From Dehalococcoidia bacterium (GTDB taxonomy: Bacteria; Chloroflexota; Dehalococcoidia; GIF9; AB-539-J10), in contig JAUVZB010000004.1 in assembly GCA_030602785.1 (NCBI GenBank), positions 1 through 33,343 on the forward strand: DNA of 33,343 nt, in the 5' to 3' direction. Shown here piece after piece: positions 8,307 to 16,554 of the stretch. The number at the start of each line of letters is the position of its first letter. Positions within the stretch are counted from its first letter, which is position 1. The position numbers and the translations under genes were made by a program. The notes below the pieces were generated by a model. It saw nothing but the letters and a program-made list of their open reading frames with translations, did no database searches and was not told where the DNA came from.

Positions 8307-9611
8307 TTAGAAGCCGGCCGGAGGCGGAGGGTTATCCACGACCGGGTCGAGTGCGACCTCGTCATGCCACAACTCGTCGGGCAGAGACAGCAATCCGAAC
8401 TCGTCACGCACCAGGGCCTCTTTCCACTCACCCACGTGTACCTTGCGCCTCATCAGCATGTAGATAAGACCACACTTGGTTGTGTCTCCTGCGAACACCA
8501 TGCCTGCGACTACTCCGTCACGAAGAACGACCTTCCTGTAGAAATCCCTCCCGCGCGCGACCACCTCCTCCGTCGTCGAGGAATCGCCATCGACTACTCC
8601 CGCAGAGCCGACGGACAGACCGAAGTATGGAAGAGAATTGAGGGTTGTGCTTCCTGCGTAGGCGTGGTCCAGTCCCGTCATGTTCGCCCCGGCCACGGCT
8701 CCTCCGGACACCGCGTTGGGCCAGACCGCAATAACGGACTTCTCGCCACGAACGAAGTCGCGGGTTTCGCAGACGTCACCGCATGCGAAAACATCATCGC
8801 ATGATGTTCTCATCCCGGCGTCAACGATGATTCCCCGGTTTACGGACAGAACCCCTTTAGTCAGCTCTATGCGCGGCCTGACCCCGACGGCCATGATTAC
8901 CATTTCGCACGGAATGAGAGAGCCATCGTCCAGCGTGACGCCGGACACGGTTCCCGGCGACAATACGTCACTGTCTATCGAGACCACTTGTCGGCCGGCA
9001 AGGACACGGGCTCCCGCGGCGCTCGCGGCATCTTCGACCATTGCCGAGGCGGTCTGGTCCAGCATCGCGCTCAAGAGCCTCGGCAACATCTCAACAATCG
9101 TTACGGCAACTCCGCGCTTGCGCAGTGCGTCTGCGGCACTCAGCCCGATGAAGCCTCCTCCGACAACGACTGCGTGCTTCACGGCAGGGAGCCGTCGCGC
9201 AATCTCGTGCGCATCGCCGAAAGTTGCGAACGTGAATACGCCTGATTTCTCGCGTCCCGGTATAGGGGGCACTATTGGCCTGCTGCCCGTGGCCAGCAGC
9301 AGCCGCTCCCAGCCGACCCTGTGCCCACCGCTCGTCTCAATTGTGTGCTGCCTTGTGTCAAGCGACAGCGCACGAGTGCCTAGGCGAAGCTCGATGGCCC
9401 ACTCGTCATAGAACTCAGGTGGCTGAAGATGCATCTCGTCGATGCCCTTTCCTTCGGACACTTGTTTCGAAATCAGCGGTCGGGAGTAGCCGGCATGCTC
9501 CTCTTCGGACAGCATGAGAACCGGGGCGGAGCCATCCGCCTTGCGCAGTTGGCGCGCCGCGGCCAGGCCGCCGGCCGAGTTCCCAACAATCACATACGTA
9601 TACTTCTTCAT
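8307..9611 (-). CDS. FAD/NADH-dependent oxidoreductase, probable GOGAT electron donor
   Basis: The 434-aa flavoprotein has an N-terminal FAD Rossmann motif (IVGNSAGG), ATGSRP near residue 107 and a second dinucleotide motif VVVGGGFIGLSAADAL. An acidic residue follows in VTIVE, which favours NADH over NADPH. FACGDVCE near residue 315 is the second FAD contact. It belongs to the class containing the NirB N-terminus and ferredoxin reductases. No CxxC redox disulphide is visible, so it is not a thioredoxin reductase. Its place between hisH (29 bp) and the GOGAT glutaminase (42 bp) suggests it plays the part of the small GOGAT subunit, passing electrons from NADH to the iron-sulphur or FMN proteins. 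The partner is inferred from context. Confidence 0.85.
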   Translation of the reverse strand: MKKYTYVIVGNSAGGLAAARQLRKADGSAPVLMLSEEEHAGYSRPLISKQVSEGKGIDEMHLQPPEFYDEWAIELRLGTRALSLDTRQHTIETSGGHRVGWERLLLATGSRPIVPPIPGREKSGVFTFATFGDAHEIARRLPAVKHAVVVGGGFIGLSAADALRKRGVAVTIVEMLPRLLSAMLDQTASAMVEDAASAAGARVLAGRQVVSIDSDVLSPGTVSGVTLDDGSLIPCEMVIMAVGVRPRIELTKGVLSVNRGIIVDAGMRTSCDDVFACGDVCETRDFVRGEKSVIAVWPNAVSGGAVAGANMTGLDHAYAGSTTLNSLPYFGLSVGSAGVVDGDSSTTEEVVARGRDFYRKVVLRDGVVAGMVFAGDTTKCGLIYMLMRRKVHVGEWKEALVRDEFGLLSLPDELWHDEVALDPVVDNPPPPAGF

Positions 9612-9640
9612 GCTCTGACCGCCATCGTGATGGGAAAGGC

Positions 9641-10252
9641 CTAGTGGAGGGCGTCCCTCAGGAAGTTAGCGTACACCCTCAAGCCCAGAGGGCCGCTCTT
9701 CTCGGGATGAAACTGCGTTGCCACCAGGTTCCCGCGCTGGATCGCGCTGCAGAACCGTGTGCCGTACTCGGTCTCAGTTGCGATGACCGAGTGGTCCGTC
9801 GGCTCTGCCACGAAGCTGTGAACGAAGTAGAAGTCGGACCCCTCAGGAATGCCGTCGAAGAGCGCGATGTCCCGGGTGTAGTGCACCTGGTTCCATCCCA
9901 TGTGCGGGACCTTCATGCCCCGGGGCAATCGCCTGACGCGGCCGGGGATAACTCCAAGGCAGTCCTGGCCGCCCCCCTCCTCAGACTCGGTGAACAGTAC
10001 CTGGAGTCCCATGCAGATTCCCAGGAAGGGACGGTCCGCGCGAATCCAGTCGACTATGACATCCGCAAGACCACGGGAGCGCAGGTTCTCCATCGTGTCG
10101 GCGGCCGCCCCCACACCTGGTAGAATCACGGCGCGGGCGCTACGCAAGTTCGATGGCGACTGAGCCACGGTCGCGTGGCACCCGACGCTGCGCAGCGCAG
10201 ACAGCACGCTTCGAATGTTGCCCGCACCGTAGTCGATGATAGCAACATTCAC
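9641..10252 (-). CDS. hisH: Imidazole glycerol phosphate synthase glutaminase subunit HisH
   Basis: HisH is a class I glutaminase that feeds ammonia through the HisF barrel. The 203-aa product has the complete triad: C80 in LGICMGLQ, H182 and E184 in FHPEKSG. It starts with the typical VAIIDYGAGN and ends at the expected length. It lies within the GOGAT cluster, 20 bp after a small unknown gene and 29 bp before the FAD oxidoreductase. Its HisF partner is encoded 2.5 kb downstream on the same strand, so both are probably on one transcript and would respond to nitrogen supply together. Confidence 0.97.
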   Translation of the reverse strand: MNVAIIDYGAGNIRSVLSALRSVGCHATVAQSPSNLRSARAVILPGVGAAADTMENLRSRGLADVIVDWIRADRPFLGICMGLQVLFTESEEGGGQDCLGVIPGRVRRLPRGMKVPHMGWNQVHYTRDIALFDGIPEGSDFYFVHSFVAEPTDHSVIATETEYGTRFCSAIQRGNLVATQFHPEKSGPLGLRVYANFLRDALH

Positions 10253-10272
10253 GATTCACCCGTCTTGCACTC

Positions 10273-10641
10273 TCAGTTTTGAACTGCCACACGGACGATG
10301 TTCTGGCGGGTGATAGCACTCTGAGTGGCGCCTTCTTTTACCACCACGCACATTTGCTCGAGCATCTCGTAGTCGCCGTTCTCGACCGATGTTGAGTCCC
10401 AGAGTATCGGGAAGTTCGAGTCCTTTTCGCCCGATGTACCGACTTGCAGCCATGTGTCCTGCCCTACCCTGCGGATGTACCGGTCGTTCATTATCCCCAC
10501 GATGGGGCCGGAAAGTCCCATTGAGTCGAGATCCCTTCTTAGTAGCGCTTCGTCGATCTCAGCCTTGAACAGGGTCCGGCCGGACAGGACCCGAGAGGTG
10601 TCAGACGTTGCCGTGTAATGAAGTCCCCAATTGATAGACAT
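10273..10641 (-). CDS. Small conserved-looking protein of unknown function in the GOGAT cluster
   Basis: I do not recognise this 122-aa protein. It starts MSINWGLHYTATSD and has no signal peptide, membrane segment, cysteine cluster or obvious nucleotide-binding motif. It looks soluble, with alternating charged helix-like (about 24-42) and strand-like segments. It is surely translated: a strong GGAGGTGAGTC ribosome site precedes the ATG at 10641, and it sits 100 bp after the FMN glutamate-synthase-like gene and 20 bp before hisH. Its position suggests an accessory subunit or regulator of the GOGAT complex, but that is inference only. Confidence 0.75.
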   Translation of the reverse strand: MSINWGLHYTATSDTSRVLSGRTLFKAEIDEALLRRDLDSMGLSGPIVGIMNDRYIRRVGQDTWLQVGTSGEKDSNFPILWDSTSVENGDYEMLEQMCVVVKEGATQSAITRQNIVRVAVQN

Positions 10642-10741
10642 GACTCACCTCCTGTAGTTGGCGTGTGCTCTTGACGAGGCTTCGGTCAAACCGCTGCAAG
10701 CGAGTACCTCCTCGGCAGGAATGTCGCCCGGCAGAGGCGGA

Positions 10742-12334
10742 CTAGCTGTCGAGTACGGCTAGTGCCTCCTGTCGGTATGCATCCATCAGGTACGGAATGC
10801 CGCTAACCCTCGCACACTCCTCCGTCAGCGACATGAGGTCGTTGCGGCCGATGGCTGCGACGTTGAAGTTACGGTTGCCGGCCATGAGCTGCTGCAGGCC
10901 GACCTTCAGCTTCTGCGCGTAGCTGTAGAAACCGATAGCGCCGAGCGGGATGTTCTTCATCTCGCCCGCACCGACTATCTTCTTCACTTCCTCCCAACAC
11001 ACGAATATCTCCTCCGGTGTTGAGCCGTACTGGCCGACCGTCTTCGGAAGCTTTCCGGCCTCTATCCACTGGGCGATATTCTTGCCGACCATGCCGGGAA
11101 TCATCAGAGCGCGCCCCATGCATACGGCCTTCACGAAAGGCGCGCCAAGAGCCAGCGCCTTGAAGATGCCATCCTCACTACTGAACCCGCCCGCGAAGGC
11201 GATATCCGGCACGCGCTCTCCCTTGTCTGCAAGATGCTTGCAGAAGTCGTAGGCGGCCGAGTGCAGATACAGGCTTGGCATACCCCATTCTTCCATCATT
11301 CGCCACGGGCTCATGCCCGTGCCGCCGGGTGCCCCGTCGATGGTCAGCAAATCGATGTGCGCCCTCGAGCTCCACTTGATGGCCATAGCCAGCTCGCGCA
11401 GGCCGTAGGCGCCTGTCTTCAACGTGATCCTCTTGAAGCCGACATCGCGAAGTCGCTGGACCTCGTTGAAGAAGCCCTCTTCGCTGACGAACCCAAGGCG
11501 GCTGTGTCGCTCGAACTCCTTCAGGGCGCCGCTCTTGAAGGCTGCCTGGTTCATCGGGTCGGACGGGTCCGGCGTCACGATATAGCCGCGTTCCTGCAAC
11601 TGAAGTGCGCGCTCAAGGCTGGCTACCTTTATCTCGCCGCCGATGCACTTGGCACCCTGACCCCACTTCAGCTCGATTGTCTTGAGTCCATGCTTCTTGT
11701 GGACATACTCGCCGGCGCCCAGACGGGTATCCTCCACATTCATCTGAACCAGAATCTCGCCGTAGCCGTCGTGGTAGCGGCGATAGGTCTCGATCCTGCG
11801 GTCCATGTCAGGAGCGGCCACGGCCTTGCCGTTCGAGTCCCGCTCAAGTTCGGGGTCGATGCCACACACATTCTCGCCGCAGACCAGCGTCACGCCGCTC
11901 AGTGCAGCACCAATCGCGAAGTGCTCCCAGTTCTTGCGCGCAATCTCGGTGGAGCCGAGAGCTCCTGTGAACACAGGGACCCGCATCTTCACCTTTTTCT
12001 CCCAGCCGTACTCGGTCTCCGTGTTGACCGCGGGGAATGTTGCCGTGTCCGGCCCTGCAGTCACGCCCTCGGGGAGTCCCTTTGCACCCATGGCATAGCC
12101 CTGGATGTTGAGGTGCGAGTAGTCGATGGGGTAGTCCTTGTCACCGCCAGCGGTTATCTCGCCGAACGGGTCTGGGTAGATGAGTTCACGCCCACGGAAG
12201 CTGGCCTTGAAGACCTCGCAGTTGCCGGTGCATCCGTCAAGGCAACGCGAACACAAGCCACTCATCGGCACAACATCGCGTGATCGATTGGCAGTTCGCG
12301 TTGCATCATTGGAGTTGGGACTTCTGAGATTCAC
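10742..12334 (-). CDS. FMN-binding glutamate synthase family protein (divergent GltB2 paralog)
   Basis: The 530-aa product shares the GOGAT central barrel: IELKWGQGAKCIGGEIK at about 220-236 and TIDGAPGGTGMSP at 331-343. It differs from the GltB2 protein at 4846-6348 in two ways. It has no ferredoxin domain but an N-terminal cluster C28-x2-C31-x3-C35-x3-C39, and the usual 3Fe-4S cysteines are missing, replaced by VCMGRALMIPGMVG around 404-417. It may be a second GOGAT synthase subunit, an electron-transfer flavoprotein, or an enzyme acting on another substrate. The GTG start at 12334 is supported by GGAGGTCC just upstream. The polyferredoxin gene ends 33 bp before it, suggesting the two proteins work as a pair. 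Confidence 0.85.
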   Translation of the reverse strand: MNLRSPNSNDATRTANRSRDVVPMSGLCSRCLDGCTGNCEVFKASFRGRELIYPDPFGEITAGGDKDYPIDYSHLNIQGYAMGAKGLPEGVTAGPDTATFPAVNTETEYGWEKKVKMRVPVFTGALGSTEIARKNWEHFAIGAALSGVTLVCGENVCGIDPELERDSNGKAVAAPDMDRRIETYRRYHDGYGEILVQMNVEDTRLGAGEYVHKKHGLKTIELKWGQGAKCIGGEIKVASLERALQLQERGYIVTPDPSDPMNQAAFKSGALKEFERHSRLGFVSEEGFFNEVQRLRDVGFKRITLKTGAYGLRELAMAIKWSSRAHIDLLTIDGAPGGTGMSPWRMMEEWGMPSLYLHSAAYDFCKHLADKGERVPDIAFAGGFSSEDGIFKALALGAPFVKAVCMGRALMIPGMVGKNIAQWIEAGKLPKTVGQYGSTPEEIFVCWEEVKKIVGAGEMKNIPLGAIGFYSYAQKLKVGLQQLMAGNRNFNVAAIGRNDLMSLTEECARVSGIPYLMDAYRQEALAVLDS

Positions 12335-12367
12335 AGTCGGACCTCCTTCGTCAGGTTATGAAATATG

Positions 12368-12856
12368 TCACACGAGAACCGGCTCTCTCGTCGGACTGCC
12401 AGCGATGTCATCGGCAGCCTCCTCTTCCTTCGCCGCGAGGGCCCCGTTGGGACAGACGCTTACGCATCGTGGAATGTCACGGTCAAGGCAGCCGTCGCAC
12501 TTGACCATCGTGCCTGTCTCGCTATCCTTCGTAATCGCGCCGAAGGGGCAAACCAGCGTGCAGGTGCCGCAACCGATGCATCGCTCGCGGTCAAGCAGGA
12601 CAAGGCCGCTGTCCGCGTCCCTGTACAGGGCGCCGGTCAGACAGGCCTCGATGCAGGGCGCGTCATCGCAGTGGTGGCATCTGACCGAGATTGCTCGTGT
12701 CCCAAGAGTCTCCACACGAATGCCGCCGGCCGGTGGAGCCCATCGTTTCTTGAACGCCTTCACGAGGTCGTCCTCCCCCGTTTGGTGCGCCTCACAATGC
12801 ACGCGGCAGAGTCCGCAACCTATGCACAGCTCCTCTCTGACGTACACTCGTCTCAT
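12368..12856 (-). CDS. Polyferredoxin-like electron carrier with four [4Fe-4S] motifs
   Basis: The 162-aa protein has 16 cysteines in four groups: C11/14/17/21, C60/63/68/72, C93/96/99/103 and C120/123/131/135. This is the arrangement of HycB/DmsB-type electron-transfer subunits. It has no signal peptide, so it is cytosolic. The first gene of the nitrogen cluster, it probably passes electrons to the FMN glutamate-synthase-like protein encoded next. I chose the ATG at 12856, directly before the first cysteine motif; the frame extends 64 codons upstream through the promoter region without homology. AGGGGTC lies about 10 nt upstream as a modest ribosome site. Confidence 0.88.
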   Translation of the reverse strand: MRRVYVREELCIGCGLCRVHCEAHQTGEDDLVKAFKKRWAPPAGGIRVETLGTRAISVRCHHCDDAPCIEACLTGALYRDADSGLVLLDRERCIGCGTCTLVCPFGAITKDSETGTMVKCDGCLDRDIPRCVSVCPNGALAAKEEEAADDIAGSPTREPVLV

Positions 12857-12911
12857 TCTCGATGACCCCTGATGGAAGGGGTGCGGCGAACGGCCACCAC
12901 TTGCCGTTGTG

Positions 12912-12940
12912 ACGTTAACATGCTGTTGGCACCATGTCAA
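12912..12940 (-). promoter_or_regulatory. Promoter of the nitrogen/GOGAT cluster
   Basis: On the minus strand TTGACA (12935-12940) is followed after 17 bp by TGT-TAACGT (-10 at 12912-12917), an extended -10 form. The predicted transcript starts near 12905, about 50 nt before the polyferredoxin start. A loose pair CCAAC-N6-TTAAC overlaps the spacer and -10 and could be a degenerate GlnR-type site. Confidence 0.5.
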
Positions 12941-13075
12941 GCACCCACCGTACTGTGTGCCCATATTGTGAGGCCGGCACGCCGTGGTCGGAGGAGTGTT
13001 GAAGCGGCAATGCCGATTCGTGTAGCTTGCCGTCACGGTTGGCAGCAAGACCCCATATCGCCAGGCTGCTTGCGA

Positions 13076-13104
13076 TTGACACCGTAAGCGGCGATTCCTA
13101 TAAT
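13076..13104 (+). promoter_or_regulatory. Consensus sigma-70-type promoter of pyrG
   Basis: TTGACA (13076-13081), a 17-bp spacer and TATAAT (13099-13104) match the consensus exactly. Transcription would begin near 13111, giving a leader of about 27 nt in which I see no Shine-Dalgarno sequence. Confidence 0.85.
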
Positions 13105-13137
13105 GGGGTGAGTCCTGTTCCCTTACAGCCGCGCAAT

Positions 13138-14766
13138 ATGGCCAAACACATTTTTGTAACGGGCGGTGTTGTCAGTTCGGTTGGCAAGGGAATAACCGTC
13201 GCTTCCATCGGCGCACTCCTCAAGGCCCGCGGAGTCAACGTCGCTGTCCAGAAACTCGATCCCTATCTCAACGTGGACCCCGGCACGATGTCGCCCTATC
13301 AGCATGGGGAGGTCTTCGTTACCGAGGACGGTGCTGAGACAGACCTCGACCTTGGCCACTACGAGCGATTCATCGGAGTGGACCTGACGGCGGACGCCAA
13401 CGCTACCTCTGGAAAAGTCTACAGTTCCGTTATCAACAAGGAGCGGGAGGGACAGTTTCTCGGGGGAACCATCCAGGTAGTCCCCCATGTAACCGACGAA
13501 ATCAAGAGAACCATCTTGGAGTGCGCCGCGCGCATCAACGCGGATGTGTTGATAACTGAGATAGGTGGCACCGTCGGCGACATCGAGGGACAGCCCTTCA
13601 TTGAGGCTATCCGCCAGATGCGCAAGGACGTGGGGCGTGAGAACGTGACGTATATCCACGTCACATATCTCCCTCACCTTGCGTCAACGGGCGAACTCAA
13701 GACCAAGCCCACACAGCACAGCGTTCGAGAGCTGCGCAGCATGGGAATACAACCGGACATAATTGTCTGTCGCAGCGACTTTGACATGCCGGACGAGCTG
13801 CGCGACAAGATTGCGCTCTTCTGCGATGTGCCGCGTGAGGCAGTCATACCCCTTCCCACAGTCGACAGTATCTACGAAGTGCCTCTCGTGCTTGCGGACG
13901 TGGGGATGGGCGAACTCGTGGCAGCCAGGCTCGGCCTGTCCGAAGCACGGGGAGACCTTTCGGTGTGGGAGAACATCGTGGAGCGGTTACGCAACGCCCA
14001 CGAGCCCGTATCGATTGCGCTGGTCGGCAAGTACGTTGAGCTTGAGGACACATACCTGTCGGTCCGCGAGGCCCTCAAGCACGCGGCCCTTCTCCACGGA
14101 AAGTCCCTGGACCTCTTCTGGGTGCACTCAGAGCAGCTTGACGCCGGGAACGCGGCTTCGCAGCTATCCGGCGCGCACGGTATCGTGGTTCCGGGAGGGT
14201 TCGGAATACGCGGCATAGAGGGCATGATTGCTACTGCGCGGTACGCGAGGGAAAACTCAATACCATTCCTCGGGCTCTGCCTGGGAATGCAGGTGATGGT
14301 GATAGAGTTCGCTCGCAAAGTGTTTCAATCGGACAGCGTCAACTCGACCGAGTTCGAGCCCGATGTCGAGTATCCTGTTATCGACCTGTTGCCTGAGCAA
14401 CGTGCGGTGGAGCAGATGGGGGGCACAATGCGCCTTGGCAGCTACCCGTGCACGCTTGTTCCCGGCACACGCGCCTTTGAGGCGTACGGAGCGGACGCCA
14501 CCCGGGAGCGGCACCGTCACCGGTATGAATTCAACAATGACTACCGTGACGCTCTGTCGTCCGCGGGGTTGCAGTTCAGTGGTATCTCGCAAGATGGCCG
14601 GCTTGTGGAGATTGCTGAGGTGCAGGACCACCCGTGGATGGTCGGCTGTCAATTCCATCCCGAATTCAGATCCCGGCCGGACTGGCCACACCCCCTCTTC
14701 GCCGCATTCATTGGCGCCGCGGTCGAGGCCGTGCCTCCCGGCGAGCAGTCCCAACTGCCCCTGTAG
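13138..14766 (+). CDS. pyrG: CTP synthase
   Basis: PyrG aminates UTP to CTP using glutamine and ATP. The 542-aa protein has the N-terminal synthase domain, starting KHIFVTGGVVSSVGKG, and a C-terminal class I glutaminase domain with C381 in GLCLGMQ and H507/E509 in QFHPEF. The length is normal. The ATG at 13138 is fixed by the conserved MAKHIFVTGG start; the frame runs 37 codons upstream through the promoter. No Shine-Dalgarno is visible in the short leader, unlike most neighbours. It is transcribed away from the nitrogen cluster and is followed by tRNA-Glu and trpS. Confidence 0.98.
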   Translation: MAKHIFVTGGVVSSVGKGITVASIGALLKARGVNVAVQKLDPYLNVDPGTMSPYQHGEVFVTEDGAETDLDLGHYERFIGVDLTADANATSGKVYSSVINKEREGQFLGGTIQVVPHVTDEIKRTILECAARINADVLITEIGGTVGDIEGQPFIEAIRQMRKDVGRENVTYIHVTYLPHLASTGELKTKPTQHSVRELRSMGIQPDIIVCRSDFDMPDELRDKIALFCDVPREAVIPLPTVDSIYEVPLVLADVGMGELVAARLGLSEARGDLSVWENIVERLRNAHEPVSIALVGKYVELEDTYLSVREALKHAALLHGKSLDLFWVHSEQLDAGNAASQLSGAHGIVVPGGFGIRGIEGMIATARYARENSIPFLGLCLGMQVMVIEFARKVFQSDSVNSTEFEPDVEYPVIDLLPEQRAVEQMGGTMRLGSYPCTLVPGTRAFEAYGADATRERHRHRYEFNNDYRDALSSAGLQFSGISQDGRLVEIAEVQDHPWMVGCQFHPEFRSRPDWPHPLFAAFIGAAVEAVPPGEQSQLPL

Positions 14767-14767
14767 C

Positions 14768-14797
14768 TTGACGACTCACCCCACGGCAGACTAAGCT
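14768..14797 (+). promoter_or_regulatory. Possible promoter for tRNA-Glu/trpS
   Basis: TTGACG (14768-14773), an 18-bp spacer and TAAGCT (14792-14797) lie just after the pyrG stop, about 20 bp before the tRNA. The -10 is a poor match, so readthrough from pyrG is an equal alternative. Confidence 0.35.
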
Positions 14798-14817
14798 ATG
14801 CAGTCAATTCCTACAGT

Positions 14818-14894
14818 GGCGCATTCGTCTAGGGGTTTAGGACGCCGCCCTCTCAAGGCGGAGATCACCGGTTCGAATCCGGTATGCGCTACCA
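14818..14894 (+). tRNA. tRNA-Glu (anticodon CTC)
   Basis: A complete cloverleaf can be folded: acceptor GGCGCAT/ATGCGCT, D stem GTCT/GGAC, anticodon stem CCGCC/GGCGG with loop CTCTCAA (anticodon CTC), five-base variable region AGATC, T stem ACCGG/CCGGT with loop TTCGAAT, then discriminator A and encoded CCA. The outermost acceptor pair is G-T. It lies 51 bp after pyrG and 30 bp before trpS. Confidence 0.97.
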
Positions 14895-14924
14895 ACTTTC
14901 TCTGTCCACGGGAGTCATAATCAC

Positions 14925-15899
14925 ATGGCGAAGCGAGTGTTTTCCGGAGCCCGCCCCACTGGCCGACAGCACATAGGGAACTACTTCGGCCACATCATGA
15001 ACCTCATCGCTCTCCAGGAGGAATACGACTGCTTTGACTGCGTTGTTGACCTCCATGCGCTGACCACACTCGAGAGCACTGTAACCCTGCAACAAGACAT
15101 CAGCGACATGGTACTGGACTGGTTAGCCGCAGGTGTCGACCCTGAGAAGAGCGTGATCCTTGTTCAATCACACGTTCCTGAGATAACCGAGCTTCACCTG
15201 CTACTCAGCATGGTAACCCCGCTCAGCTGGCTACTGCGGGTGCCAACGTTCAAAGAAAAAGTCAAGATGAACCCTCAGAACGTCAACTATGGCCTCGTAG
15301 GGTATCCGGTTCTCATGACAGCGGACATCGTTCTCTACAAGGGTGAGGTTGTTCCTGTGGGAGAGGACCAGTTGCCTCATCTGGAGACGGCTCGCGAGAT
15401 CGTGCGCCGATTCAACTCGACGTTCGGCGACGTGTTTCCCGAGCCACAGGCGAAGTTGACCGAGTTTCCGATGATAGTGGGCCTCGACGGCAGGCAGAAG
15501 ATGAGCAAGAGCGCTGACAATCACATCGAGATTGCCTCAAGTCCGGACGAGATTCGCAAGAGGGTGAGTAGCGCCTTCACGGACCCGCAGCGGGTGCGCA
15601 AGTCCGACCCCGGCCGCCCCGAAATCTGCAATGTCTACTCACTGCGGCGAATCTTCACGCCCGACAAAGTCGAGGAGGTTGCAGCGGCGTGTCGTAGCGC
15701 TGAAATCGGCTGCGTGCAGTGCAAGAAAGAGCTGGCAGAGGCTATCGCGGACTACTTCGGGCCGTTCCGCGAGCGGCGCGAGCAGCTTGCACAGCGGCCG
15801 GAATACGTCCGCGAAGTCATTGAGGACGGCGCCCGGCGCGCTTCGGTTGCAGCACGCGCCACAATTGAGGAAGTGAAGACTGCCATGCACCTCAAGTGA
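14925..15899 (+). CDS. trpS: Tryptophanyl-tRNA synthetase
   Basis: TrpRS charges tRNA(Trp) with tryptophan. The 324-aa class I synthetase has the HIGN signature at 16-19 (GRQHIGNYFGH) and KMSKS at 192-196, plus the family's GYPVLMTADIVLYK and PVGEDQLPHLE segments. The ATG at 14925 has GGGAG about 10 nt upstream. It starts 30 bp after the tRNA-Glu gene, so the tRNA is probably cut from a shared transcript. Its stop codon faces that of the next, convergent gene with only 6 bp between. Confidence 0.97.
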   Translation: MAKRVFSGARPTGRQHIGNYFGHIMNLIALQEEYDCFDCVVDLHALTTLESTVTLQQDISDMVLDWLAAGVDPEKSVILVQSHVPEITELHLLLSMVTPLSWLLRVPTFKEKVKMNPQNVNYGLVGYPVLMTADIVLYKGEVVPVGEDQLPHLETAREIVRRFNSTFGDVFPEPQAKLTEFPMIVGLDGRQKMSKSADNHIEIASSPDEIRKRVSSAFTDPQRVRKSDPGRPEICNVYSLRRIFTPDKVEEVAAACRSAEIGCVQCKKELAEAIADYFGPFRERREQLAQRPEYVREVIEDGARRASVAARATIEEVKTAMHLK

Positions 15900-15905
15900 G
15901 GCGCC

Positions 15906-16430
15906 CTACGCGCGTTCCTTCATCGCCACTATCTTTCTTGCGGCTATCTCTGCTGCAACAGCACAGACCAGGGGACACTTGTCGGCATCGTGTCCCCCTG
16001 CCTTGAGGAATGCTTCGCGTCCGTCATCGCTCGCAAGGTCGTACGCTCGCCCGAACACCCGTACGTGTATGTCCCTGCAGAGTGTTGTGGCCAGGCTGTC
16101 CGTGAAACCGAACCGGTGTTGCAGCTGCGTCTTGAAATCATCAACAACTGACTGGGCCTCTGTGACGGCTCTCCCGTACGCGGCAGTATCCTGTATGTCC
16201 TCTCTCCCGCACACCAGGCCAATGCCCATCAGGGCGCCCAGCAGAGCACCGCAGGTTTCTCCCCGCCTCGCTACACCACCGGATAGAATGGTCGCGGACC
16301 TGAACGACTCCGCGTCGCCGATCACAAACTGACGCTGCAAGGCGTCCAACACTGCCTGCGCGCAGCCGCTGTATCTGTCGTTTTCCTGTGCAGCTCTCCC
16401 CACGGTTCTGGCAATCTCATCCACTGACAT
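15906..16430 (-). CDS. C_GCAxxG_C_C family protein, probable redox/metal-binding
   Basis: The 174-aa protein carries the conserved cysteine pattern of this family: C23 in YSGCAQAVL, C60 in ETCGALLGALMG, then C118, C152 and C156 near the end (DKCPLVCAVAAEIAA). Members are small, mostly helical proteins thought to bind metal or take part in redox chemistry, often in anaerobes; the precise function is unknown. I placed the start at the ATG at 16430, which has an excellent GGAGGCGACC ribosome site; the frame upstream of it, reaching 16598, overlaps gatA. It follows gatA by 124 bp and may be cotranscribed with gatC-gatA. Confidence 0.85.
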   Translation of the reverse strand: MSVDEIARTVGRAAQENDRYSGCAQAVLDALQRQFVIGDAESFRSATILSGGVARRGETCGALLGALMGIGLVCGREDIQDTAAYGRAVTEAQSVVDDFKTQLQHRFGFTDSLATTLCRDIHVRVFGRAYDLASDDGREAFLKAGGHDADKCPLVCAVAAEIAARKIVAMKERA

Positions 16431-16554
16431 GGTCGCCTCCTTGTGATTGGCCAACACCCGACGGCCCAGGGAACTGAGCCGAACAGAATGACAACAGGGC
16501 ACCTGGAGCGGTGACCGCACGGAGCGACAGTGGTGGAGGACCGGGCGCGAAGGG

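Noticed and set aside
12857-13048. N-terminal extension of the polyferredoxin
   Set aside because: It covers the predicted promoter and has no homology; conserved sequence begins at the ATG at 12856.
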